Assembly: GCA_035528995.1 (NCBI GenBank)
Contig: DATKXO010000173.1
Location: forward strand, 1 to 16,537
Reading direction: 5' to 3'
Source: DATKXO01 sp035528995
GTDB taxonomy: Bacteria; Planctomycetota; Phycisphaerae; UBA1845
DNA length: 16,537 nucleotides
Shown here: positions 1-7,271 of the stretch, piece by piece
Position numbering within the stretch: the stretch's first letter is position 1
Layout: every line of letters starts with the position of its first letter
Position numbers and translations under genes: made by a program
The notes under the pieces: generated by a model
Told to the model about the DNA's origin: nothing
The model's input: the letters and a program-made list of their open reading frames with translations, nothing else
The model's database searches: none

Positions 1-13
1 GGCCCCCGCCCGC

Positions 14-2029
14 GTGCGGCATCCGGGCGGGCGCCGGCGCCTTGTGCGATTGGCGCTGGCCCTGAGCGCGGTGGCGCCGGCCGTCGGCTGCCGCAGCCAG
101 GCGACTCGCCGGGCGGACGTGCAGGCGATTCAACTGACCGACATGGGCGGCTACCTCGAATTCGTCGCCCGACAGCGGGAGCGCGACCAGAAGTCCAAGG
201 TCGGCGCGGGCGACACCCGGGCGAAGGAGACCATCCTCGAGGAGAGCGTCAGGCTGGAGATCGACGGCTACACCTATCACCCCAACTTCCTGGAGTTCAG
301 TCTCGGCGGGCTGTTCGGGCTGCTGCAACAGAGCTTCGAGGAGGACTTCTCCGGCCGCGACCGGTCCAGCAGCGATGACGGGACCATCATCGAATTCGAC
401 CTGGACGGGCACTTCTTCAAGAAGAAGGAGTACCCCGGCTCGGTGTTCGCCCGCCGCTACCGCGCCCTGGAGGCTCGGCCGTTCCAGCCCAGCATCGAGA
501 CGACCACCACCAATTACGGCGTGTTGTGGCAGTACGTCAGCGAGAGGATGCCCACCAGCTTTCAATTCAGCCACAACGACGTCCGGCTGGAGCCGTTGAG
601 CAAAGAGGAGGAGGACGGCCGGCAGACGGACACCCAGTTCCGCTTCGAGACGGGCTACCGGTTCAGCGATCACAACGCCCTGTCCTTCGTGTACAACCGC
701 CAGTCGGTGGAACAGGAGCCCTTCAAGCTGGACTACGACCTGGACGAAATGACGCTCTCCCATCGCTTGGACTTCGGCGAAGGGCACAGACACCGCCTGG
801 ATTCGGAGTTCAACCTCTACGACCAGCGCGGCACGTTCGACATCGAGCGCTGGCGATGGCGTGAGATCCTGCGGCTGCAGCACACCGAGAACCTGCGGAC
901 CTGGTACCAGCTCGAGGTGCTCGACCGCACGCAGGGCAGCCTCTCGGGCGTGCCGCCGATCCAGGAGCGATCCTACCTGCTCAGCGGCGCGCTCGAGCAT
1001 CAGCTCTACGAAAGCCTGCTGACCCAGCTCACCGGGTTCGTCCAGAAGCAGGAGTTCGAGGCGGGCGCCGACATCGATCGCATGGGCGCCCAGGCCAGCT
1101 TCGATTACCGCAAGAAGAACCCCTGGGGCGAGCTGGTGGCCGACTACCGGGCCCGCCTGCAGCGCGAGGAGCGCAGCGGCGGCGACGTGCTGGCCGAGGT
1201 GATCGACGAGCGCCGCACTTTCCGCGACCCGCAGCCTGTCGTGCTGACCAATCCGCGCATCTCGACCTCGTCGATTTTCATCACGGCCGAGGACTCGTTC
1301 ACCGCGTACCAGATCGGCCGCGACTACACGGTGCGTCGCATCGGCGACGAGATCGAAATCGAACGCGTGCCCACCGGGTTCATCGAGGACGGCGAGACGG
1401 TGCTCATCGACTACACGTTCAATCTGGGCGGCGATTTCACGCTGGAGACCGTGGCCCAGGATTTCGGCATCCGGCAGAACTTCGATTTCGGGCTCTCGCC
1501 GTACTACCGGCTGCGGTGGCAGGACCAGACCATCTCTCCGCAGGAGGCCACCGGCGCGGTGGCCGACGACATCACGGCCAACATCCTCGGCGTCGAGTTC
1601 CGGAGATGGTCGCTGAGGCTGGTGGCCGAGTACGAGGACCACGACTCGACCATCAATCCGTTCCAGGCGATCCGGCTGACCGCCGACTACACCCACCGCT
1701 TCGACTTCGGCGCCACCGGGATCGTCAAGGCCCGCTGGTCGGACTTCAACTACGACCCGCCCAACGAACGTGAGACCCGCTTCTTCACGGTCGAAGGCCG
1801 CTATCGCCACCCGATCACCAGCCACCTGACCGTAGAAGGTGTGGCTCTCTATCGCGAAGAACAGGACTCGCTGAGCGGCGATGACCAGGGCATCGACGTG
1901 GACCTTTCACTGGAATGGCTCGTCCGTCAGACGGAAGTCCGGGTGACCTACGAATTCGGAGCGTTCGAGGATGACTTCTCGGAAAACGACTACTCGGCGT
2001 TGTACGTGCAGGTGCGGCGGAGCTTCTAG
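14..2029 (+). CDS. Outer-membrane beta-barrel protein, putative porin of a cytochrome conduit
   Basis: I do not recognise a named family. The GTG-started N-terminus is arginine-rich, then hydrophobic, and ends in a lipobox-like AVGC (Cys26), so it is exported and possibly lipidated. From about residue 75 to the end the sequence is built of alternating polar/aromatic strands such as YGVLWQYVSERM and LRLVAEYEDHD. It finishes YVQVRRSF, with the terminal Phe typical of proteins inserted by the BAM machinery. Residues about 400-470 break the barrel pattern (GRDYTVRRIGDEIEIERV) and could be a small beta-sandwich insertion. The gene overlaps the NHL lipoprotein gene, which leads into a 12-haem cytochrome, so a role as the porin sheath of an outer-membrane electron conduit is inferred. 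The reading frame is open to the window edge, so an upstream start is possible. A non-conduit barrel protein remains an alternative. Confidence 0.72.
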   Translation: MRHPGGRRRLVRLALALSAVAPAVGCRSQATRRADVQAIQLTDMGGYLEFVARQRERDQKSKVGAGDTRAKETILEESVRLEIDGYTYHPNFLEFSLGGLFGLLQQSFEEDFSGRDRSSSDDGTIIEFDLDGHFFKKKEYPGSVFARRYRALEARPFQPSIETTTTNYGVLWQYVSERMPTSFQFSHNDVRLEPLSKEEEDGRQTDTQFRFETGYRFSDHNALSFVYNRQSVEQEPFKLDYDLDEMTLSHRLDFGEGHRHRLDSEFNLYDQRGTFDIERWRWREILRLQHTENLRTWYQLEVLDRTQGSLSGVPPIQERSYLLSGALEHQLYESLLTQLTGFVQKQEFEAGADIDRMGAQASFDYRKKNPWGELVADYRARLQREERSGGDVLAEVIDERRTFRDPQPVVLTNPRISTSSIFITAEDSFTAYQIGRDYTVRRIGDEIEIERVPTGFIEDGETVLIDYTFNLGGDFTLETVAQDFGIRQNFDFGLSPYYRLRWQDQTISPQEATGAVADDITANILGVEFRRWSLRLVAEYEDHDSTINPFQAIRLTADYTHRFDFGATGIVKARWSDFNYDPPNERETRFFTVEGRYRHPITSHLTVEGVALYREEQDSLSGDDQGIDVDLSLEWLVRQTEVRVTYEFGAFEDDFSENDYSALYVQVRRSF

Positions 2030-3179
2030 TGCCGCCTGCCACTGGGGCGGTCCATTCGCTACCAGGCCCGTGGCGTTCCTGCTGCTGCTCTGCACGGCAG
2101 GTGGTTGCAGCCTGCAGCCGGGGCCGATCTTCGACCGCCAGTACCCGGACCTGGTCTGGCCCCCGCGGCCGGCGGAATCACGGATTCGCTACGTCGGCCA
2201 GATCAGCACCGCGGACGATCTCAAAGCACCGCCCAACGTACTGGAGGCCATGGGAGCCCTGCTTGCGGGAAAGGAGAAGCCCGCCCGCCTCTACGGCCCA
2301 CGGTCCGTCATCGTGACCCACGCCGGGCGGCGCGTGTGGGTGGCCGACCCGGGCGGGCGCCGGGTTCACCTGCTGGACCTGGAGGAGCGCCGACACCTCG
2401 AGATCACCCGGGCCGGCGATGCTCCGCTGCTGACACCCGTGGACCTGTGCACCGGCCCCGATGATTCGATCTACGTGTGTGACTCGGAAGCCGTGGGCAT
2501 CCATCGCTTCAGCGCTGTCACCGGGGTGTTCATCGGGTCGATGCGACTGCCGGAAGACGTACAGCGCCCGGTCGGGTTGCACTATGACGTCGATCAACAG
2601 GAACTCTTCGTCGTTGACGTGGCCGAACACAACATCAAGGTCCTGGCTCCGGACGGAAGAGTGCTCCGGATCATCGGGCGCCGCGGGGAGCGGCAGGGCG
2701 AATTCAACTTTCCTTGCGACATCGCCGGCGACGGCGACACGATCTGGGTGGTCGATGCCGGCAACAACCGCGTACAGGGCCTGACGCGAGAAGGCGCGCC
2801 GGTCCAGACGATCGGCAGCGTGGGAGACTCACCCGGTGACCTGGCCCTGCCCAAGAGCATCGCGCTGGACAGCGAGGGGCACCTGTACGTCGTGGACGCC
2901 CGCTTCGAGAACGTGCAGATCTTCGATCGGTCCGGCCGGTTGCTGCTGTTCTTTGGCGAGGAGGGCGCGGGGCCCGGTGAGTTCTGGCTGCCGGCCGGTA
3001 TCTTCATCGAACCGGGCGATCGAATCTGGATTTGCGATTCGTACAATGGACGGCTGCAGGTGTTCGAGTTTGTGAAGGGCATCCACGACCAGGAAGCGGG
3101 CCCGCTGGACAACGACCAGAGCCCTGACACAGCTTCACCTTCGTCAACGCCCGGTCAGCCGGAAGAGGTGACCCCATGA
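1971..3179 (+). CDS. NHL-repeat six-bladed beta-propeller lipoprotein
   Basis: A hydrophobic stretch, VAFLLLLCTAGGC, ends in a lipobox-like AGGC (Cys46 from the ATG at 1971), which suggests a lipoprotein. It is followed by a 'YPDLVWPPRPAESRIRYVG' segment of the kind that opens NHL lipoproteins linked to multihaem cytochromes. Six NHL-type blades follow at about residues 108-146, 155-191, 197-236, 243-282, 290-329 and 337-368, with repeated D-G-x-[IL]-[WY]-V-x-D-x-x-N-x-R-[IV] cores (for example DTIWVVDAGNNRVQ). A short acidic and proline-rich tail ends the protein. The start is uncertain. ATG 1971 overlaps the barrel gene by 59 nt, has GGAG upstream and supplies basic residues. GTG 2070 would give an improbably short signal peptide without positive charge. 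The stop overlaps the cytochrome ATG (ATGA), indicating coupled translation. It is probably a scaffold or docking partner of the barrel/cytochrome pair; the partner is inferred. Confidence 0.82.
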   Translation: MTSRKTTTRRCTCRCGGASSAACHWGGPFATRPVAFLLLLCTAGGCSLQPGPIFDRQYPDLVWPPRPAESRIRYVGQISTADDLKAPPNVLEAMGALLAGKEKPARLYGPRSVIVTHAGRRVWVADPGGRRVHLLDLEERRHLEITRAGDAPLLTPVDLCTGPDDSIYVCDSEAVGIHRFSAVTGVFIGSMRLPEDVQRPVGLHYDVDQQELFVVDVAEHNIKVLAPDGRVLRIIGRRGERQGEFNFPCDIAGDGDTIWVVDAGNNRVQGLTREGAPVQTIGSVGDSPGDLALPKSIALDSEGHLYVVDARFENVQIFDRSGRLLLFFGEEGAGPGEFWLPAGIFIEPGDRIWICDSYNGRLQVFEFVKGIHDQEAGPLDNDQSPDTASPSSTPGQPEEVTP

Positions 3180-4930
3180 TGCTCCACGGTAGCAGGCAGA
3201 TTCATCTGGCCGTCTGCGCTTTGGCCGTCTGTTGGACTTCGGCGGCCTGGGCGCAGCAGCGCGTTTCGCAGACCGTGCACAACCTGTCGGCCGCCGGCCC
3301 GGGGCGCGTGCGGGCGCCGTCGGAGAGCCAGGTCTGCGTCTTCTGTCACGCTCCGCACAGCACCCAGGGCGTGCGCCCGCTGTGGAACCGCGAGCTACCG
3401 GCGACCACCTACAGGATTTACGAGTCGTCCACTCTGGATGCCAAGCCCGGGCAGCCCACCGGGGCCAGCAAGCTGTGTCTGAGTTGCCACGACGGGACGA
3501 TCGCCCTGGGCAGCGTACTCAGCCGGCAGGATCGAATCCGCATGGTCGGCAGCGACTACATCCCGGCGGGACTGACCAACCTGGGCACGGACCTCTCGGA
3601 CGATCACCCCATCAGCTTCCACTACACCGGCGGTCTGGCGGCCTCGGACCGTCAGCTGGCCAGTCCCCTGGGCCTGCGTTCCGAGGTCAAGCTCGACGCG
3701 GGCGGAGAGCTGCAGTGCACCTCCTGCCACGATCCGCACGACAACAGCAACGGCAAGTTCATGGTCATGCCCAACGAGTACGGCGCCCTGTGCACCACGT
3801 GCCACATCATGGACGGCTGGAGCGCCGGCGCCCACCGGACGGCCAGCGCGGCCGTCACCGGTGCCCGGACCGGCGACTGGCCCTACACGACGGTGGCCGA
3901 AAACGCCTGTCGAAGCTGTCACCGTCCCCACACCGCCGGCGGGCCCGAGCGGCTGCTGATCTTCGAGGCCGAGGAGGACAACTGCCTGTGCTGCCACGAC
4001 GGCCAGGTGGCCCGCACGAACCTCCTCGCTGAAATCGACAAGCTCAGCGCCCACGATCCGCGCCGTTATCTCGGCGAGCACGATCCAATCGAAGCCCCGT
4101 CCCGCGGTCAGGCCCACGTCGAGTGCGCCGACTGCCACAACCCGCACGCGGCCGCGCCCGAGACCCGCGGCGCCGCATCGCCCACGATCGGCGCGACGCT
4201 CTCAAAAGTGCGCGGCCTGAACACCGGCGGCGGGCTGATCGCCGAAGCACGCTTCGAGTACGAGGTCTGTTTCCGCTGTCACGCCGACGTGCCCGTGCAA
4301 CTGCGCGGCGGGGTCTTCCGCCAGGCCCAGGAGGCCAACCTGCGCTTGAAGTTCAACCCGTCCAACCCCAGCTTTCATCCGGTGGTGGTCTCTTCACCGA
4401 GTCGAGACACGGTGAGCCTGGCGCCCGGCCTGACCGTCGGCACCCTGATTCGCTGCACGGACTGCCACAACAATGACGCCGGCCCCGGCGCCGGCGGCAG
4501 CGGCCCGGACGGACCGCACGGATCGAACTACGACTCCCTGCTCGAACGCAACTACACCGTACGGGACGACACGGTCGAATCCGAGTTCGAGTATGCCCTG
4601 TGCTACAAGTGTCACCAGCGGACCAGCATCCTGTCGGACCGGAGCTTCGCATCGCACCGGCTGCATATCGTCGACGAGCGAACACCGTGCTCGGCCTGCC
4701 ACGATCCCCACGGGATCAGCCCGACGCAGGGTTTCGGCTCGGACCATACGCACCTGATGAACTTCGACACGCAGATCGTCAGGCCGCTCCCCGAGACGCG
4801 CCGGCTGGAGTTCCGCGACTTGGGCACCTTCTCCGGCAGTTGCACGCTGGTGTGCCACGGCTCGGAGCATCGGGACCGGACGTACGGCCTGGCGGCCCCG
4901 CAGGCCATTCCCATCCGCACGCGACGGTGA
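3176..4930 (+). CDS. Secreted multihaem cytochrome c, doubled-CXXCH type, about 12 haems
   Basis: A Sec signal peptide (about residues 1-26, cleavage after AWA) is followed by 11 CXXCH haem-c sites, with first Cys at 54, 101, 181, 206, 245, 270, 317, 365, 427, 476 and 505. A twelfth, atypical CTLVCH site (C-x3-C-H) lies at 556-561. Several sites are in the doubled-CXXCH arrangement and followed by D-P-H or N-P-H (CTSCHDPH, CADCHNPH, CSACHDPH), where the extra His is a likely distal haem ligand. Scattered His residues could ligate the rest. The protein should be matured in the periplasm or outside and carry electrons along a haem chain. It starts inside the ATGA overlap with the NHL gene, with GGAAGAGG (3161-3168) as ribosome site, so both are probably made together. 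No catalytic active site is recognisable, and a reductase function cannot be excluded. Confidence 0.93.
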   Translation: MMLHGSRQIHLAVCALAVCWTSAAWAQQRVSQTVHNLSAAGPGRVRAPSESQVCVFCHAPHSTQGVRPLWNRELPATTYRIYESSTLDAKPGQPTGASKLCLSCHDGTIALGSVLSRQDRIRMVGSDYIPAGLTNLGTDLSDDHPISFHYTGGLAASDRQLASPLGLRSEVKLDAGGELQCTSCHDPHDNSNGKFMVMPNEYGALCTTCHIMDGWSAGAHRTASAAVTGARTGDWPYTTVAENACRSCHRPHTAGGPERLLIFEAEEDNCLCCHDGQVARTNLLAEIDKLSAHDPRRYLGEHDPIEAPSRGQAHVECADCHNPHAAAPETRGAASPTIGATLSKVRGLNTGGGLIAEARFEYEVCFRCHADVPVQLRGGVFRQAQEANLRLKFNPSNPSFHPVVVSSPSRDTVSLAPGLTVGTLIRCTDCHNNDAGPGAGGSGPDGPHGSNYDSLLERNYTVRDDTVESEFEYALCYKCHQRTSILSDRSFASHRLHIVDERTPCSACHDPHGISPTQGFGSDHTHLMNFDTQIVRPLPETRRLEFRDLGTFSGSCTLVCHGSEHRDRTYGLAAPQAIPIRTRR

Positions 4931-5013
4931 CGGTGCCCCCGCGGAGCGCGGACCCACGTTCCGGCGGTCCACCGTTGCGGAATCGGGCTTGCCGGACTCA
5001 GAAACGCTCGCGG

Positions 5014-5041
5014 TTGGCCTTCTCTTTTTTGAGAATACAAT
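5014..5041 (+). promoter_or_regulatory. Predicted sigma-70-like promoter for resB
   Basis: TTGGCC (5014-5019, 3 of 6 match to TTGACA) and TACAAT (5036-5041, 5 of 6 match to TATAAT) are separated by 16 nt. The spacer contains an unusually T-rich run for this GC-rich DNA. The strong -10 hexamer and the position upstream of a new gene support it; the weak -35 limits confidence. Confidence 0.5.
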
Positions 5042-5196
5042 CTCCCCATGCTCGGGAATAACGGCATGCGGAGCCTCGGAAGCGTCTCTCTATGGGACCC
5101 AACCGTCGGCTTCGCTTTATTGTATCCGCCAGGCCTGCTTGGTATGCGTCTTGCTCACCCGCTAAGCAGTCGGGGTTCCTGGGCCGGTCCCCGAAG

Positions 5197-5203
5197 AGGA
5201 AGG
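5197..5203 (+). promoter_or_regulatory. Ribosome binding site that sets the ResB start
   Basis: AGGAAGG lies just upstream of the ATG at 5206, within a longer purine stretch GAAGAGGAAGG. No comparable motif precedes the upstream in-frame ATG at 5092. The first transmembrane helix begins about ten residues after the 5206 start, as in the ResB family. Confidence 0.7.
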
Positions 5204-5205
5204 TC

Positions 5206-7074
5206 ATGAGTCGCTCACCTTCGGTTCTACGGGCGGTCGGATCGCTGTGGTTTGCGGCCGTCCTGTTGGTGTTGTGGCTTGTGGCCATGGCCTGTGCCAC
5301 GGTCGTCGAATCGAGCCATGACACCGAACGAGCGCTGACGCAGTTCTACCAGTCCTGGTGGTTCGAGTCGCTCCTGGCGCTTCTGGCGGTCAACGTGCTG
5401 TCGGCCGTGCTGCTGCGGTCTCCCTTCGGCAAAAGGCAGATCGGATTCGCCCTGACGCACATCGGCATCCTGGTCACACTGGGTGGTGCAGTGGTGACCA
5501 AGCAATGGGCGGTCAATGGACAGGTGGGCCTGGCCGAGCAGCAAAGCGCCGGCTCCTTTCGCACAGACCGAAGCGCGCTGACCGTGATGAATCGGCGCGA
5601 CCTGACCCGCGCCGATATGGACCTGGATGCCCCGGGCTTTGACCGCCTGGAGACGCTGGATCGACCCGAGGCCCCGGCACTGACCAGCGGGGATCTGCGG
5701 GTCGAGGTCCAGCGGTACATCCCGGACGGGCGCTTCGTGCAGCAGGTCACCGACGACGGCCCGGGCCCGCGGCCGGCGGTCGAGGTCGCCCTGTCTGCCG
5801 ACGGAATGCAGACGCCGAAGTGGCTCTTTGCCGACGACACCGCGGAGGTCGGAGCGATCGCCACAACGTACCGGGTCGTCACAAACGCCGCGGAGCTGGC
5901 CGAGTTGCTGAACCCACCGCCCCAGAAGCAGGGACCACAGCGGGCGATGATCCGCGTCGAGCATCAAGACTCGACGTTCGAGTTTGGGATCGAGGACTGC
6001 AGCGAAGACGCCGTCCCATTGGGTGATACGGGATACGCCGTCCGCGTCCTGCGTTATTTGCCGCACGCCACAGTGGGGCCGGACAACACCGTGATCAACG
6101 CTTCGGAGCGCCCGGTGAATCCGGCGGTCGAGGTGGAGTTGACCAGCCCGGCCGGGCGCGAGACGCGCCTGGCCTTCGCCCGATTCCCCGACTTCCGCTC
6201 GATGCACGGCGACGCGCAGATCGAAGGGCTGGAGGTCACCTTCATCGCACCGCAAGACACGTCCCCCAAAACGCCGCTGCAGATCATCGGCGCCCCGGAC
6301 GGCAGGCTGTTTGCCCGGTTCGACGCCAAAGATCGCGATGCCGTGGTGCGGTCGGTGTCGGTCGGCAGGCCCACGGAGACACCCTGGCCCGGAACGAAGT
6401 TGACGGTGCTGCGGCAGTTCAACAACGCCCGGGCCGACTGGACCATGGAGCCGATAGAACCCCCTCGGAAGGGACGAACCCCGGCACTGCTGCTGGGACT
6501 CTCGACGCCCGAGCACTCCAGCAGCATGTGGGTGCTGAAGTACCGGGCCAGATCGGTGGACGTGGACGGCGTGCCCTACGAAATCCTGTACGGCGACGAG
6601 ACGCTCCCCCTGGGTTTCACCCTGGCGTTGAACCGGTTCCACATCGGGCAGTACCCGGGCACCTCTCGTCCGCGATCCTTCGAGAGCCACGTGACCATCA
6701 CCGATCCGAACACCGGCCGTCAGCTCAACCGAGTGATCGGCATGAACAACCCCGCCAAGTACGCCGGCTACAGCCTGTTCCAATCGAGGTACGACCTGGC
6801 CGGCGGGCAGAGGGTGAGCTACCTCAGCGTCGCCCGGGACCCGGGCCTGCCGATCGTTTTCGCCGGTTACATCGCCACATTGGCAGGCATGGTGGTGGTC
6901 CTGGTCACGCGCATGGTGGATCGCCGACGGACCGTTCGATCGACACCGGCGGAGTTGCAGACCACGGCGGTCTCCTCCGACCGAGACCTGGAGCGCAGTA
7001 CGCCGGCCGACCTCGAAGCCGTACCAAGAGTCGAGCAACCCGGCCTGGGGCTGTGCTTGAGATGGAGCCGGTGA
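5206..7074 (+). CDS. resB: Cytochrome c biogenesis protein ResB (CcsB-like)
   Basis: This is a ResB/CcsB-family subunit of the System II haem-handling machinery, which with CcsA/ResC moves haem across the inner membrane and attaches it to CXXCH apocytochromes. The 622-residue protein shows the family layout. There are three N-terminal membrane helices (about 11-32, 53-71 and 80-98), then a large extracytoplasmic beta-rich domain (about 100-545) and a fourth helix (about 547-568). The helix-3 motif ALTHIGILVTLGG carries a His (85) in the place of a conserved ResB histidine. The segment MNNPAKYAGYSLFQSRYD near the last helix is a family hallmark. A hydrophilic tail of about 50 residues follows. 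It lies between a 12-haem cytochrome and a haem-c sensor kinase, which fits a role in maturing both. The usual partner, ccsA, is absent here. Confidence 0.88.
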   Translation: MSRSPSVLRAVGSLWFAAVLLVLWLVAMACATVVESSHDTERALTQFYQSWWFESLLALLAVNVLSAVLLRSPFGKRQIGFALTHIGILVTLGGAVVTKQWAVNGQVGLAEQQSAGSFRTDRSALTVMNRRDLTRADMDLDAPGFDRLETLDRPEAPALTSGDLRVEVQRYIPDGRFVQQVTDDGPGPRPAVEVALSADGMQTPKWLFADDTAEVGAIATTYRVVTNAAELAELLNPPPQKQGPQRAMIRVEHQDSTFEFGIEDCSEDAVPLGDTGYAVRVLRYLPHATVGPDNTVINASERPVNPAVEVELTSPAGRETRLAFARFPDFRSMHGDAQIEGLEVTFIAPQDTSPKTPLQIIGAPDGRLFARFDAKDRDAVVRSVSVGRPTETPWPGTKLTVLRQFNNARADWTMEPIEPPRKGRTPALLLGLSTPEHSSSMWVLKYRARSVDVDGVPYEILYGDETLPLGFTLALNRFHIGQYPGTSRPRSFESHVTITDPNTGRQLNRVIGMNNPAKYAGYSLFQSRYDLAGGQRVSYLSVARDPGLPIVFAGYIATLAGMVVVLVTRMVDRRRTVRSTPAELQTTAVSSDRDLERSTPADLEAVPRVEQPGLGLCLRWSR

Positions 7075-7271
7075 AAACGGGCCGTGGCGCGCTGGCATCA
7101 ACTGCCCGCGCCGCGCCCCACCGTTTCTCCGGGGTAGACCAGCGTCTTGAGCCGAGAGTCTCGCTTTCATGAAGCTGTGCTGCCCCGGTGATGGACAACC
7201 AAGTGGAATCCGCTGACGGCCTCGCGCAGGCCGCACGGCCAAAGCTCTACATCCAGGGCGGGATAACTGCC

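Larger units (their letters stand above)
4931..5205. other. Intergenic leader between the cytochrome operon and resB
   Basis: No gene is supported here. A small hairpin, CCGCG-GAG-CGCGG (4939-4951), follows the cytochrome stop, but without a T tract, so it is at best a weak terminator. A sigma-70-like promoter lies at 5014-5041 and implies a leader of roughly 155 nt before resB. An in-frame ATG at 5092 would extend ResB by 38 residues, but it lacks a ribosome site and the extension is not hydrophobic. Confidence 0.5.

Noticed and set aside
5020..5035. T-rich run after the cytochrome operon considered as an intrinsic terminator
   Set aside because: No stable stem directly precedes the T run; the stretch fits better as the spacer of the resB promoter.
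6528..7172. Plus-strand frame running from within resB past its end, including a short peptide from about 7063
   Set aside because: It has no ribosome site, a basic low-complexity product and overlap with the ResB frame; it is not the missing CcsA.
5227..7242. Long minus-strand open frame (671 codons) opposite resB
   Set aside because: It is antisense to a clear ResB gene, is low-complexity and rich in Arg, Gly and Gln, and has no domain; this is a GC-skew shadow.
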